Source: Rhabdonatronobacter sediminivivens (GTDB taxonomy: Bacteria > Pseudomonadota > Alphaproteobacteria > Rhodobacterales > Rhodobacteraceae). Taken from it: 64,000 bases of DNA. Shown here one piece after another: positions 7,939 through 17,395 of this stretch; positions within the stretch are counted from its first letter, which is position 1; each line of letters begins with the position of its first letter. A program made the translations under genes and the position numbers. Below the pieces are notes generated by a model. It searched no databases and was not told where the DNA came from. It worked only from the letters and a program-made list of their open reading frames with translations. Where the stretch lies: assembly GCF_013415485.1 (NCBI RefSeq), contig NZ_JACBXS010000013.1, positions 1 through 64,000 of the forward strand. Direction: 5' to 3'.

Positions 7939-10188
7939 TCAGCCTTCGAGCCGGGTGAGGTCGGCGACCTGCAGGCAGGTGCTGCGGATGCGGTGCAGCA
8001 GGTTCAGGCGGTTGCGGCGCAGGATCGCGTTGTCGGCGTTGATCTTGACCGCCTCGAAGAAGGCATCGATGGGCGCGCGCAGGCGGGCCATGGCGGTCAT
8101 GGCTGTGGCGAAATCCTCGGCGCCCATGGCAGGGGCGATGGTGGCCTCGGCCTTGTCCAGTGCGGTGAAGAGGGCGGTTTCCTCGGGCGTCTCGGCCAGT
8201 TTGGGGTCGGGGCCGAAGGAGTATTCGACACCGTCCTTCGCCTCGGCCTGGGTCAGCAGGTTGTTGGCGCGCCGGAACCCCTGGACGAGGTTTTCGCCAT
8301 CGTCGGTTTGCAGGAAGGTGCTGAGGGCCTCGGCCCGTTTGATCAGGAGGGTAAGGTCGTCGTTGCCAGGCATGGCCAGGCAGGCGTCGATGACGTCGTG
8401 GCGGATGCCCTGGTCGCGGAGGTGGACCTTGAGGCGGTCGTGTATGAAGGCGAGGAGGTTGTCTTGCCAATCCTTGGTCGAAGGTATGTAAGTTACCAAA
8501 TCCACGATTGCCGTGGCCCCTTTTGCGATCACTCTCAGCTGTCCGGTAGCCGCGTCGTTGACAGGGTCCACAGATGGAACCATTTGGCCACCTTTTTTGG
8601 CCGCGATCCATTCCGGGTTGTCAATATATAGCTCTCCGTTGGCGGCCCATTGAGCAAGTATGTTTTGGTATGCTTCTCGAACCAACCGAGACAAAGATAT
8701 CCGTAGGTTGTTTTGCAGCATTAGTCTGAACGCACCGATAACAGCCCGCCGCAGCGCATAGGGGTCTTTCGAGCCCGTGGGCTTCTCGTCAATCGCCCAG
8801 AACCCGGTGAGCGTATCAATCTTGTCGGCCAGCGCCACGGCCACGCTCACGGGACTGGAAGGCACCGCGTCGCCTGGCCCCAGCGGCTGGTAGTGCTCCT
8901 TGCACGCAAGAGCCACGTCCTTGGGCAGGCCCTGTGCGCGGGCGTAGTAGACGCCCATCACGCCCTGCAGTTCGGGGAATTCGCCCACCATCTCGGAGCG
9001 CAGGTCGGCCTTGGCGACGCGGGCAGCGAGGGCGGCGGCCTCAGGGTCGGCGCCGACCAGCGGGGCGATCTCGCGGGCCTGGGCTTCGATGCGCAAAATC
9101 CGATCTTTCTGGGTTCCGAGCTTGTTGTGGAACGTGACGTTGGCCAGTCCCTCGGCCATGCCCTCCAGACCGGCCTCGCGCACCTTGCGCAGGTCGTTTT
9201 CCCAGAAGAACCGGGCGTCCGACAGCCGGGCCGCCAGCACCTTCTGGTTGCCGGCCAGAATCGTCTGTCCCCCATCCACCGTGTCACGGTTTGCCACAGT
9301 CACAAATCGAACAATCTGCCCGGATCTCGGATCGCGCAGAGAAAAGAACTTCTGGTGCTCCTTCATCGAGGTCTGCAGGACCTCGGGCGGGAGGGTCAGG
9401 AAATCGGCGCCGATCTGGCCGACCAGCACCACGGGCCATTCGACCAGCCCGGCAACCTCGGCCAGAAGGGCGGGGTCCTCGACCAGTTCCAGCCCCAGCG
9501 CGAAGGCCTGGGACTGGGCCTCGGCGCGGATATGGTCGGCGCGGGCCTGCGGGTCCAGCATCACGAAGGCGCGGCGCAGCTTGGTCTGGTAGTCTTCAAA
9601 CCCGGTGACGGCAAAGGCGTCAGGCGCCATGAAGCGGTGGCCGCGGGTGGTGTCGCCCGCGGTGATCCCGTCCACGTCCAGCGGCACCACCTGCGTTCCA
9701 GCCTCGTCCGTCAGGATGCAGAGGATGGAATGGAGCGGGCGGACCCAGCGCAGGGCGCCCGCGCCCCAGCGCATGGATTTGGGCCAGGGGAAATGGCGGA
9801 TCGCATGGTCCAGCACCTCGGCCACGATCTGGGCTGCTGGGCGGCCCGGGGTTTCGATGGTGGCGAAGAACACCTGCCCCTTCTTGTCGTCGCGCGCCTG
9901 CAACTGGTCACGGGTCAGGCCGGTGGCGCGCAGGAACCCTTCGATGGCTTTTTCGGGGGCGTCGGTGCGGGGGCCGCGCCGTTCCTCGTGCCGGGTGGGG
10001 CTTTGTGCGCTCAGCCCCTCGATCGCCAGCGCAAGCCGCCGGGGCGTGGCGAAGGCGCCTGCGTGGGCATAGGTCAGGCCGGCCTCGACCAGCCCATCGG
10101 TCATCAGCTTGCGCAGATCCTGCGCGGCGCGGGCCTGCATCCGGGCGGGAATTTCCTCGGAGAAGAGTTCGATCAGCAGGTCGGGCAT
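7939..10188 (-). CDS. glyS: Glycine--tRNA ligase beta subunit
   Basis: Beta chain of the alpha2-beta2 glycyl-tRNA synthetase; it carries the tRNA-recognition and HD-like domains while GlyQ provides aminoacylation. It starts with MPDLLIELFSEEIPARMQ, the family N-terminus. KEHQKFFSLRD, FHNKLGTQKDR, DLRSEMVGEFPELQGVMG and KDPYALRR are all recognisable family segments. At 749 aa it is about 60 residues longer than E. coli GlyS (689). The excess lies around residues 480-565, roughly bases 8490-8760, where base composition drops and codons such as AGA, CTA and ATA appear, unlike the neighbours. Encoded with glyQ and a small gene between them. Confidence 0.96.
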   Translation of the reverse strand: MPDLLIELFSEEIPARMQARAAQDLRKLMTDGLVEAGLTYAHAGAFATPRRLALAIEGLSAQSPTRHEERRGPRTDAPEKAIEGFLRATGLTRDQLQARDDKKGQVFFATIETPGRPAAQIVAEVLDHAIRHFPWPKSMRWGAGALRWVRPLHSILCILTDEAGTQVVPLDVDGITAGDTTRGHRFMAPDAFAVTGFEDYQTKLRRAFVMLDPQARADHIRAEAQSQAFALGLELVEDPALLAEVAGLVEWPVVLVGQIGADFLTLPPEVLQTSMKEHQKFFSLRDPRSGQIVRFVTVANRDTVDGGQTILAGNQKVLAARLSDARFFWENDLRKVREAGLEGMAEGLANVTFHNKLGTQKDRILRIEAQAREIAPLVGADPEAAALAARVAKADLRSEMVGEFPELQGVMGVYYARAQGLPKDVALACKEHYQPLGPGDAVPSSPVSVAVALADKIDTLTGFWAIDEKPTGSKDPYALRRAVIGAFRLMLQNNLRISLSRLVREAYQNILAQWAANGELYIDNPEWIAAKKGGQMVPSVDPVNDAATGQLRVIAKGATAIVDLVTYIPSTKDWQDNLLAFIHDRLKVHLRDQGIRHDVIDACLAMPGNDDLTLLIKRAEALSTFLQTDDGENLVQGFRRANNLLTQAEAKDGVEYSFGPDPKLAETPEETALFTALDKAEATIAPAMGAEDFATAMTAMARLRAPIDAFFEAVKINADNAILRRNRLNLLHRIRSTCLQVADLTRLEG

Positions 10189-10203
10189 TGCGGGGCCTCG
10201 GGC

Positions 10204-10713
10204 TTAGCGTTCAGGGGGCGGCGGGCAGCCGGGGGGCACGGGGTCGCCATCGAAATGGGCCTCGCCGCAGGGGTTGATCTGGTGCCAGGCAAAGGCGCGG
10301 CCATCGGGGTAGACGGCCACCACCCGGTCAATGCCATAGCGGATATGCGCCTGCCCCAGAACGCCGGTGGCGCGGCCCGCCTCCAGATCGGCGCCGATGG
10401 TCTGGGCGTCGAAACAGTTGAACCAGTTCGGCGCTATCAGGGGGGCGGCCTCGGGGTAGGGGGTGAATTGCGCGGGGTCAGCATCCAGCGTGAAGCAGGC
10501 GCGGTAGCGAATGGGGGAGCTGTCGCTGTCGATCCCCTCGAAATCGCGCACGGGCTGGTCCTGGGCCGCCAGCGCGGCGATGGGGGTGAGCGCATAGCTG
10601 TCCTGCGCGGGCAGGCGGTCGTAATAGGCGTAGACGGTCAGATACCACGCCCCAAAGCCCGCCAGCGCGGCGCCGCCCACCAGCAGGATCACCATGAACC
10701 GGGCCATCATCAT
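10204..10713 (-). CDS. Membrane-anchored hypothetical protein between glyQ and glyS (DUF6446-like)
   Basis: 169 aa. A single N-terminal membrane segment (residues ~6-25) is followed by a periplasmic-side domain with [19 protein letters not shown] and [11 protein letters not shown]. The recurring Cys residues could form disulfides. I believe this matches a family conserved between glyQ and glyS in Rhodobacteraceae (DUF6446); the role is unknown. The ATG at 10713 overlaps the glyQ stop (ATGA, 10710-10713), so it is co-translated with the synthetase subunits. The longer frame to 10875 lies wholly inside glyQ and is rejected. Confidence 0.75.
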   Translation of the reverse strand: MMMARFMVILLVGGAALAGFGAWYLTVYAYYDRLPAQDSYALTPIAALAAQDQPVRDFEGIDSDSSPIRYRACFTLDADPAQFTPYPEAAPLIAPNWFNCFDAQTIGADLEAGRATGVLGQAHIRYGIDRVVAVYPDGRAFAWHQINPCGEAHFDGDPVPPGCPPPPER

Positions 10714-11648
10714 GCCGCCGCCCCAGGGACTGCGCCGCCCGCTTCGGTCTGCAGGAAAGCGTCGGCGCAGAGCTTGGCCAGCGCCCGGACCCGCCCGATA
10801 TAGGCCTGCCGTTCGGTGACCGAGATCACGCCGCGCGCATCCAGCAGGTTGAAGATATGGCTGGCCTTGATGCATTGGTCATAGGCGGGGTGGGCCATGA
10901 TGATCGCCCGCCCGGCGCTGTCTTTTGCGGGGGCATCAAGGATGCGCTGGCACTCGGCCTCGGCGTCCTTGAAGTGCTGGAACAGGGTGTCGGTATCGGC
11001 CTGGTCGAAGTTCCAGCGGGAATATTCGGCCTCGGTCTGGCGGAAGATGTCGCCGTAGCGCAGCGGGATGGGGGCGTCCGGGGCGTTGAAGGGCATGTCC
11101 ATCACATGGTCCACGCCCAGCACATACATGGCCAGACGCTCCAGACCATAGGTCAGCTCACCCGAGACGGGGCGGCAGTCATGGCCGCCAACCTGCTGGA
11201 AATAGGTGAATTGGCTGACCTCCATCCCGTCGCACCAGACCTCCCACCCCAGGCCCCAGGCGCCGAGGGTGGGGGATTCCCAGTCATCCTCGACAAAGCG
11301 GATATCGTGCAGCGCATCATCGATCCCGATGGCGCGGAGCGAGCCTAGGTATAGCTCCTGCAGGTGCGGGGGCGAGGGTTTGATGATCACCTGATACTGG
11401 TAATAATGCTGCAGCCGGTTGGGGTTGTCGCCATAACGCCCGTCGGTGGGCCGGCGCGAGGGCTGGACATAGGCCGCCGCCCAGGTCCGCGGGCCCAGCG
11501 CGCGCAGCGTGGTGGCCGGGTGGAAGGTGCCCGCGCCCACCTCCATGTCATAAGGTTGCAGCACCGCGCAGCCCTTCGCGGCCCAATAGGATTGCAGCCG
11601 CAGGATGATTTCCTGGAAACTACGCGGTTTTTCCGGGGTTTGGGGCAT
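10710..11648 (-). CDS. glyQ: Glycine--tRNA ligase alpha subunit
   Basis: Class II catalytic subunit that forms glycyl-adenylate and charges tRNA-Gly together with GlyS. 312 aa, normal length. Diagnostic motifs: [19 protein letters not shown] at the N-terminus, [38 protein letters not shown] (motif 2 region), [19 protein letters not shown], and [13 protein letters not shown] (motif 3). The ATG at 11648 is the natural start. First gene of a glyQ-DUF6446-glyS operon on the minus strand. Confidence 0.98.
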   Translation of the reverse strand: MPQTPEKPRSFQEIILRLQSYWAAKGCAVLQPYDMEVGAGTFHPATTLRALGPRTWAAAYVQPSRRPTDGRYGDNPNRLQHYYQYQVIIKPSPPHLQELYLGSLRAIGIDDALHDIRFVEDDWESPTLGAWGLGWEVWCDGMEVSQFTYFQQVGGHDCRPVSGELTYGLERLAMYVLGVDHVMDMPFNAPDAPIPLRYGDIFRQTEAEYSRWNFDQADTDTLFQHFKDAEAECQRILDAPAKDSAGRAIIMAHPAYDQCIKASHIFNLLDARGVISVTERQAYIGRVRALAKLCADAFLQTEAGGAVPGAAA

Positions 11649-11806
11649 CGGGGCCTCTTGTCACGGCGGGGCGATCACTTAAAGCTGTGCCTCCATAGGC
11701 AAGCTGTGCAGGGGGGTCAACGGCGCTGAACCATATTTGAGGTGCCATGCGCCACCCGTCTGCTAGGCTTGGCTGCAACCGTGCAGACAACACATTGGGG
11801 ACAGTC

Positions 11807-13555
11807 GTGATAAGAAGTTTTTGGGCAACCCTGTTTGCCGCCTGCCTGGCGGTGCTGGCATCCGGGCAAGGCGCCAGTGCGCAACCGTTCTGGGTTCAGG
11901 TCGAAGCGCATTCGAGCCTGGAGGAGGCCCGCGCCCGCGCCGAAGGCTATGACAGCGATCTGGGCGGCGCATCCGGGTTTCGGCTGCCCAGCGGCTGGCA
12001 TGCGGTGGTGCTGGGCCCCTATGAAACCCGCGAGGATGCCGATGCCGTGCGCCGCCAGTTGCAGGCCGAGTTCCGGATCCCCTCGGATGCCTTTGTCTCG
12101 GATGGCGGCGGCTTTGGCATGCAGTTCCATCCGCAGGGCACGCAGACAGCCCGCCCCCCGGCCCCGGCTGACACCCCTGAACCTGCGCCGCAGACAGCCG
12201 AAGCCACCCCTGAGCCCGCTGAACCGCCCGAGGAAACCCTGCGCGAGGCGCAGGCCTCGGAAAGCCGTCTGACCCGCGATGAACGCGCCGCCCTGCAGGT
12301 GGCGCTGCAATGGTTCGGCTTCTACAATCTGGGCATCGATGCGGCCTTTGGCCCCGGCACGCGCCGCGCCATGACCGCCTGGCAGGAAGACCGCGGCCTG
12401 GACGCAACGGGCGTGCTGACCACCCGCCAGCGCGAGGCCTTGATCCGCGAGTATTCCATGGAACTGGCCGCCCTGGGCATGGAGGAATGGGAGGATGAGC
12501 GCGCGGGCATCCGCATCCAGCTGCCCAAGGGCATGGTCCAGTTCGACCGCTACGAGGCCCCCTTTGCCCATTTCACCGCGCGCGATGACAGTGGCGTGCA
12601 GGTGTTGCTGATCAGCCAGTCGGGCACCCAGGCCACGCTGTTCGGTCTCTATGAGATCATGCAAACGCTTGAGATCGTGCCGATGGAGGGCGAGCGGCGG
12701 CGCCAGGCCAATTCCTTCGTGCTGACCGGACAGGATGCCTCGCTGCGCTCGCATACATTCGCCCGGTTCCAGCGCGGCCAGATCAAGGGCTGGACCCTTG
12801 TCTGGACGCCTGAGCGGGATGAACAGATGGCGCGTGTCCTGCCCATGATGGAGGAGAGTTTCGCCACTTTCGGCGACACCCTGCCCGACGGGATCGGCGA
12901 GGCCAGCGCCGTGCAGCGCCGTGACCTGCTGTCGGGGTTGGCGGTGCGGCGGCCGGAACGCTCGCGCTCGGGCTTCTATGTCGATGCCGAGGGCACGGTG
13001 CTGACAAGCATCGAGGCCGTTCAGGGCTGTGCCCGCGTCACCATCGACGAGGCCTATGACGCCCGCGTCATCGCCAGCGACGCAGACCTCGGTGTGGCTC
13101 TCTTGCGCCCGGACGCGCCGTTGGCACCGCTGGCCTTTGCGCAGTTTGCCGGCGCGGACCCCCGGCTTGCCAGCGAGGTCTGGATCTCGGGTTTCGGCTT
13201 CGAGGACATGCTGACGCGCCCGCTGCTGACCATCGGCGCGCTGGAGGATCTGCGCGGCCTGAACGGCGAAGACACCCTTCTGCGCATCGGCGCCCAGGTG
13301 CAGCCCGGCGACAGTGGCGGGCCGGTGTTTGACGGCCATGGCGGCGTGATCGGCATGTTGCTGCCCGGCGCCCGGATCGATGGCCGCGTCCTGCCTGAAG
13401 ATGTCAATTTCGTCGCCCGCGCCGATGCGTTGCGCGCCTTTGTCGAAACCCAGGGCATCAGCGTCCGCACCCTGGCCGAAGCCAGCGCCGTTCCGCCCGG
13501 CAGGCTGACCCAGAAGGCCGGGGACCTGACGGTGCTGGTGTCCTGCTGGAACTGA
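11807..13555 (+). CDS. Exported SPOR / peptidoglycan-binding / trypsin-like protein, probably catalytically impaired
   Basis: From the GTG at 11807 (GGGGACA upstream) the product has a clear signal peptide (IRSFWATLFAACLAV, cleavage near GASA). An SPOR-like repeat follows (PFWVQVEAHSSLEEA to ~residue 100), then a Pro/Glu linker, a PG_binding_1 domain (LQWFGFYNLGIDAAFGPGTR), a middle region of unknown fold, and a C-terminal trypsin-like domain. The serine nucleophile motif QPGDSGGPVF is present (Ser ~503). An Asp in DLGVALLR (~427) fits the triad. The His position reads VLTSIEAV instead of the usual VLTNxHVV-type motif, leaving Glu ~403. It may be a wall-bound pseudoprotease. An earlier ATG (11747) gives a poor signal sequence. 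Confidence 0.8.
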   Translation: MIRSFWATLFAACLAVLASGQGASAQPFWVQVEAHSSLEEARARAEGYDSDLGGASGFRLPSGWHAVVLGPYETREDADAVRRQLQAEFRIPSDAFVSDGGGFGMQFHPQGTQTARPPAPADTPEPAPQTAEATPEPAEPPEETLREAQASESRLTRDERAALQVALQWFGFYNLGIDAAFGPGTRRAMTAWQEDRGLDATGVLTTRQREALIREYSMELAALGMEEWEDERAGIRIQLPKGMVQFDRYEAPFAHFTARDDSGVQVLLISQSGTQATLFGLYEIMQTLEIVPMEGERRRQANSFVLTGQDASLRSHTFARFQRGQIKGWTLVWTPERDEQMARVLPMMEESFATFGDTLPDGIGEASAVQRRDLLSGLAVRRPERSRSGFYVDAEGTVLTSIEAVQGCARVTIDEAYDARVIASDADLGVALLRPDAPLAPLAFAQFAGADPRLASEVWISGFGFEDMLTRPLLTIGALEDLRGLNGEDTLLRIGAQVQPGDSGGPVFDGHGGVIGMLLPGARIDGRVLPEDVNFVARADALRAFVETQGISVRTLAEASAVPPGRLTQKAGDLTVLVSCWN

Positions 13556-13563
13556 CAGCCGCT

Positions 13564-13588
13564 GCGGGGCGCCGACCGGGCGCCCCGC
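13564..13588 (+). terminator. Hairpin after the trypsin-like gene
   Basis: GCGGGGCGCC (13564-13573), 5-base loop, GGCGCCCCGC (13579-13588): a perfect 10-bp stem starting 8 bases after the stop at 13555. No T tract follows, as is common in GC-rich genomes. It separates this gene from the dnaK promoter. Confidence 0.6.
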
Positions 13589-13661
13589 CCGCCATGGGAT
13601 GAGCGCAAGAGAACTGGCCACCAAGTCGCCGGCCACGCGGAATTTCACGCCACTGTGATGG

Positions 13662-13690
13662 TTGCAGCGCCGCAGGCACCTTCCTATATA
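13662..13690 (+). promoter_or_regulatory. Promoter of dnaK
   Basis: TTGCAG (13662-13667), 17-base spacer, TATATA (13685-13690), about 110 bases before the dnaK ATG. The sequence around the -10 reads CTTCCTATATAG, resembling the alphaproteobacterial RpoH -10 (CYTAT), with a G-TTG at the -35 position. Heat-shock control is expected for dnaK; which sigma factor reads it is inference. Confidence 0.5.
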
Positions 13691-13799
13691 GCCCGCGAGG
13701 AGGCCGGGCAGCCAAGGCCCGGTCCTGACCATCGGCGGGCCGGGGCCTGACAGGACTTGCCCGCCTGCCACATCGCTTGAAACATGAGGATGCTGTCAC

Positions 13800-15713
13800 A
13801 TGAGCAAAGTCATCGGTATCGACCTCGGGACCACGAACTCCTGCGTTGCCATCATGGATGGGTCGCAGCCGCGGGTCATCGAAAACGCCGAAGGCGCCCG
13901 CACCACCCCGTCCATCGTCGGCTTCACCGAAAGTGAACGCCTGGTGGGCCAGTCGGCCAAGCGCCAAGCCGTCACCAACCCCTCGAACACCGTGTTTGCG
14001 GTGAAGCGCCTGATCGGGCGCCGCCTTGGCGATGCCGAGGTGGAGAAGGACAAGAAGCTGGTGCCCTATAACATCGTCGATGGCGGCAATGGCGATGCCT
14101 GGGTCGAGGTGCGCGGCGAAAACTACTCCCCCAGCCAGATTTCCGCCTTCATCCTGCAGAAGATGAAGGAAACCGCCGAAAGCTACCTGGGCGAGGATGT
14201 GACTCAGGCCGTGATCACCGTTCCGGCCTATTTTAACGACGCCCAGCGCCAGGCCACCAAGGATGCCGGCAAGATCGCCGGCCTGGAAGTGTTGCGCATC
14301 ATCAACGAGCCGACCGCCGCCGCGCTGGCCTATGGTCTGGACAAGAAGGACAGCAAGACCATCGCCGTCTATGACCTTGGCGGCGGCACCTTCGACATCA
14401 CCATCCTGGAAATCGATGACGGGTTGTTCGAGGTGAAGTCCACCAATGGCGACACCTTCCTGGGTGGCGAAGACTTCGACATGAAGATCGTCAACTACCT
14501 GGCCGATGAGTTCAAGAAAGAGAACGGTGTCGATCTGACCGCCGACAAGATGGCGCTGCAGCGCCTGAAGGAGGCCGCCGAGAAAGCCAAGATCGAGCTG
14601 AGCTCCAGCCAGCAGACCGAAATCAACCAGCCCTTCATCAGCATGGACAAGGAGACGGGCCAGCCGCTTCACATGGTGATGAAGCTGACCCGCGCCAAAC
14701 TGGAATCGCTGGTGGGCGAGTTGATCCGGAAATCACTCAAGCCCTGCGACGCGGCGCTGAAGGATGCAGGTCTGTCCAAGTCCGACATTGACGAGGTTGT
14801 CCTCGTCGGCGGCATGACCCGTATGCCGAAGGTGGTCGAGGAAGTGACCAAGTTCTTCGGCAAGGAGCCGCACAAGGGCGTGAACCCCGATGAGGTGGTG
14901 GCGCTGGGCGCGGCCATCCAGGCCGGCGTGCTGCAAGGCGACGTGAAGGATGTGGTCCTGCTGGACGTCACGCCGCTGAGCCTGGGCATCGAAACCCTGG
15001 GCGGCGTGTTCACCCGTCTGATCGACCGCAACACCACCATCCCCACCAAGAAGAGCCAGGTGTTCTCCACGGCCGAGGACAACCAGAACGCCGTGACCAT
15101 CCGCGTCTTCCAGGGTGAGCGCGAAATGGCCTCGGACAACAAGCTGCTGGGCCAGTTCAACCTGGAGAACATCCCTCCCGCGCCGCGTGGCATGCCGCAG
15201 ATCGAGGTCACTTTCGACATCGACGCCAACGGGATCGTCAATGTCTCGGCCAAGGACAAGGGCACCGGCAAGGAGCAGAAGATCACCATCCAGGCCTCGG
15301 GCGGGTTGTCCGACGAGGATATCGAAAAGATGGTGCAGGATGCCGAAGCCAATGCCGAGGCCGACAAGAAGCGCCGTGAACTTGTGGAGACCAGGAACCA
15401 GGCCGAAAGCCTGATCCATTCCACCGAGAAGGCGCTGGAAGAGCACAAGGACAAGGTCGATCCGACCACGGTCGAAGCGATCGAGCTTGCCATCTCGGCC
15501 CTGCAGGAGCAGCTTGAAGGCGACGATGCCGACAAGATCAAATCCGGCATCCAGAACGTGACCGAAGCCTCGATGAAACTGGGCGAAGCCATCTACAAGG
15601 CCCAGCAGGAACAGACCGAGACCGCCGAAACCGGCGAGGGTGAGCCCCGTGCCGCCGACGAGGATATCGTCGATGCAGATTTCGAGGATCTGGACGACGA
15701 CAAGCGCAAGTAA
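13800..15713 (+). CDS. dnaK: Chaperone DnaK (Hsp70)
   Basis: ATP-driven cytosolic chaperone. 637 aa, typical length. The nucleotide-binding domain shows [71 protein letters not shown] and [13 protein letters not shown]. The substrate-binding domain begins at [14 protein letters not shown]. The C-terminal tail is acidic ([13 protein letters not shown]). Followed 70 bases later by dnaJ on the same strand, its usual co-chaperone partner. Confidence 0.99.
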   Translation: MSKVIGIDLGTTNSCVAIMDGSQPRVIENAEGARTTPSIVGFTESERLVGQSAKRQAVTNPSNTVFAVKRLIGRRLGDAEVEKDKKLVPYNIVDGGNGDAWVEVRGENYSPSQISAFILQKMKETAESYLGEDVTQAVITVPAYFNDAQRQATKDAGKIAGLEVLRIINEPTAAALAYGLDKKDSKTIAVYDLGGGTFDITILEIDDGLFEVKSTNGDTFLGGEDFDMKIVNYLADEFKKENGVDLTADKMALQRLKEAAEKAKIELSSSQQTEINQPFISMDKETGQPLHMVMKLTRAKLESLVGELIRKSLKPCDAALKDAGLSKSDIDEVVLVGGMTRMPKVVEEVTKFFGKEPHKGVNPDEVVALGAAIQAGVLQGDVKDVVLLDVTPLSLGIETLGGVFTRLIDRNTTIPTKKSQVFSTAEDNQNAVTIRVFQGEREMASDNKLLGQFNLENIPPAPRGMPQIEVTFDIDANGIVNVSAKDKGTGKEQKITIQASGGLSDEDIEKMVQDAEANAEADKKRRELVETRNQAESLIHSTEKALEEHKDKVDPTTVEAIELAISALQEQLEGDDADKIKSGIQNVTEASMKLGEAIYKAQQEQTETAETGEGEPRAADEDIVDADFEDLDDDKRK

Positions 15714-15731
15714 GCGCGGAAATCCCTATCG

Positions 15732-15761
15732 GTCCCGGCCCGGCACCATCCGGGCCGGGAC
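15732..15761 (+). other. Perfect hairpin between dnaK and dnaJ
   Basis: GTCCCGGCCCGG (15732-15743), CACCAT loop, CCGGGCCGGGAC (15750-15761): a 12-bp perfect stem 18 bases after the dnaK stop. No T tract follows. It probably acts as an attenuator or an mRNA-stabilising element that sets a higher DnaK:DnaJ ratio; that role is inferred. Confidence 0.65.
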
Positions 15762-15783
15762 ATTGCATTGACACGAGGCACAC

Positions 15784-16950
15784 ATGGCAAAGCGGGATTT
15801 CTACGACGTATTGGGCGTTGCGCGTGGCGCAAGCGCCGAGGAACTGAAGAAAGCCTATCGCAAGAAGGCCAAGGAACTTCACCCTGACCGCAACGCCGAC
15901 AACCCCGAGGCCGAAGCGCAGTTCAAGGAAGTCAACGAAGCCTATGAGGCGCTGAAGGACCCGCAGAAGAAGGCGGCCTATGACCGCTTTGGCCATGCGG
16001 CATTTGACGGCGGCATGGGCGGCGGCGGCATGGGCGGTGGCCCGCGCGCCCGGGGCGGTCCCGGCTATGGCGGCGGCGGCGATTTCGCCAGCGCCTTTTC
16101 CGATGTGTTCGAAGACCTGTTCGGCGATTTTGTCGGCGGGCGCGGCGGCGGGCGCCAGCGTGCCAGCCGGGGGTCGGACCTGCGCTACAACATGCGCATC
16201 ACCCTGGAAGAGGCTTTTGGCGGGGCGCGCAAGAGCATCAACGTCCCCACATTGTCGACCTGCGACTCCTGTAACGGAACCGGGGCCGAAGGCGGTGCCG
16301 AACCCGTGACCTGCCCCACCTGTTCGGGCATGGGCAAGGTGCGTGCGCAGCAGGGGTTCTTTACCGTCGAACGCACCTGCCCCACCTGCAGCGGCAGTGG
16401 CCAGATCGTCAAGAACCCGTGCAAGGCCTGCGGCGGTGCGGGCCGCGTGGAAAAGGAACGCCAGCTTTCGGTGAATATCCCCGCGGGTGTGGAAACCGGC
16501 ACCCGCATTCGCCTGTCGGGCGAGGGTGAGGCCGGTCTGCGCGGTGGGCCGACGGGGGATCTCTATATCTTCATCGAGGTATCGGATCATCCGATCTTCA
16601 TGCGCGACGGGGTGAACCTCTATTGCCGGGTGCCGGTCAGCGTGGCCAAGGCCGCCCTGGGGGGCGAGATCGAGGTGCCCACCATCGACGGGGGCCGCTC
16701 ACGCGTGAAGGTGCCCGCAGGCAGCCAGTCCGGGCGCCAGATGCGCCTGCGCGGCAAGGGCATGCCCGCGCTGCGTGGCGCCGGGCAGGGGGATATGCTG
16801 ATCGAACTGGCGGTGGAAACGCCGGTCAACCTGACCGCGCGGCAGAAAGAGCTTCTGGAAGAGTTCGAGCGGCTGAGCCCGGACAATAACCCCGAGTCCT
16901 CAGGATTCTTTGACAAGGTCAAGGGGTTCTGGGACGGGATGAAGGGCTGA
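15784..16950 (+). CDS. dnaJ: Chaperone protein DnaJ (Hsp40)
   Basis: Stimulates DnaK ATPase and delivers substrates. 388 aa. J-domain residues 1-70 with the HPD loop ([11 protein letters not shown]), a Gly-rich G/F region (~75-120), and a zinc-binding domain with four CxxCxGxG-type repeats ([32 protein letters not shown]). The C-terminal substrate-binding domains follow. Downstream of dnaK in the same direction. Confidence 0.99.
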   Translation: MAKRDFYDVLGVARGASAEELKKAYRKKAKELHPDRNADNPEAEAQFKEVNEAYEALKDPQKKAAYDRFGHAAFDGGMGGGGMGGGPRARGGPGYGGGGDFASAFSDVFEDLFGDFVGGRGGGRQRASRGSDLRYNMRITLEEAFGGARKSINVPTLSTCDSCNGTGAEGGAEPVTCPTCSGMGKVRAQQGFFTVERTCPTCSGSGQIVKNPCKACGGAGRVEKERQLSVNIPAGVETGTRIRLSGEGEAGLRGGPTGDLYIFIEVSDHPIFMRDGVNLYCRVPVSVAKAALGGEIEVPTIDGGRSRVKVPAGSQSGRQMRLRGKGMPALRGAGQGDMLIELAVETPVNLTARQKELLEEFERLSPDNNPESSGFFDKVKGFWDGMKG

Positions 16951-17029
16951 AGCCCGCGCAAGGGCGTCGGCGACGGTTTCCGCTCGGCGTGCTTACCCGC
17001 CTGCGGGAGAGCAAGGTTGATGCCGAAAA

Positions 17030-17078
17030 GCGCCCGCGGGTCGCGCCCACCCACCCACCCTGCGCGCCCCGCGGGCGC
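17030..17078 (+). repeat. C-rich-loop hairpin, copy B (3' of dnaJ)
   Basis: Stem GCGCCCGCGGG (17030-17040) with CCCGCGGGCGC (17068-17078), 11 bp perfect. The 27-nt loop on the plus (sense) strand contains CCCACCCACCCACCC (17046-17060) flanked by CGCG and TGCGCGC. It begins 80 bases after the dnaJ stop. Its loop nearly matches that of copy C at 28.7 kb although the stems differ. Confidence 0.75.
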
Positions 17079-17079
17079 C

Positions 17080-17103
17080 CTACGTTGCGCAGGCGCAACG
17101 TAG
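17080..17103. repeat. 24-base perfect inverted repeat
   Basis: CTACGTTGCGC (17080-17090), two bases, GCGCAACGTAG (17093-17103). It abuts copy B. It could be a second terminator arm or a protein-binding palindrome; nothing nearby decides which. Confidence 0.6.
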
Positions 17104-17231
17104 GGGTCAGACAGGACTTCGCAGGTTCGCATGAGATCAGCAGGCTGCGCGTCTGCCACGAGTATTTCGGCGCGGGGAATTGCGACAGACCTTTTCCACA
17201 GACCCTTGCGACAGACCAAACCCTTGTGACG

Positions 17232-17265
17232 AAAAGGAAAACGCCTTGCCCCGGGGGGCAAGGCG
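17232..17265 (-). terminator. Rho-independent terminator (minus strand)
   Basis: An 11-bp perfect GC stem (17242-17252 with 17255-17265) followed on the minus strand by TTTT, CC, TTTT. It is the only hairpin in the window that I found with a real T tract. It would end the candidate sRNA or the argJ-mutT transcript. Confidence 0.75.
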
Positions 17266-17395
17266 CTTCGCTGAGCAAAACGAGACAGACGTTGTTCAGG
17301 CGTCCGCCCGGAGACCGGGACCTCAGCAAGAACACTTTGCCGTCCCGTTTCGATTGCACCTTCGGAGCGTTGTTCAACCACGACCCGTGTGCGTT
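17232..17395 (-). ncRNA. Candidate small RNA with intrinsic terminator
   Basis: On the minus strand, TTGGCA (17425-17430) and CATTAT (17402-17407) are separated by 17 bases, giving a predicted start near 17395. The transcript would run ~160 nt to a textbook Rho-independent terminator: CGCCTTGCCCC/GGGGCAAGGCG (17242-17265) followed by TTTTCCTTTT on the RNA strand. No credible ORF lies inside. It is not SRP RNA, tmRNA or RNase P by any motif I can see. Alternatively the terminator ends the argJ-mutT mRNA and this is its long 3' UTR; both can be true. Confidence 0.45.

Noticed and set aside
11717..13771. 684-aa open frame antisense to the trypsin-like gene
   Set aside because: The plus-strand product has a signal peptide and three domains; the antisense product has none.
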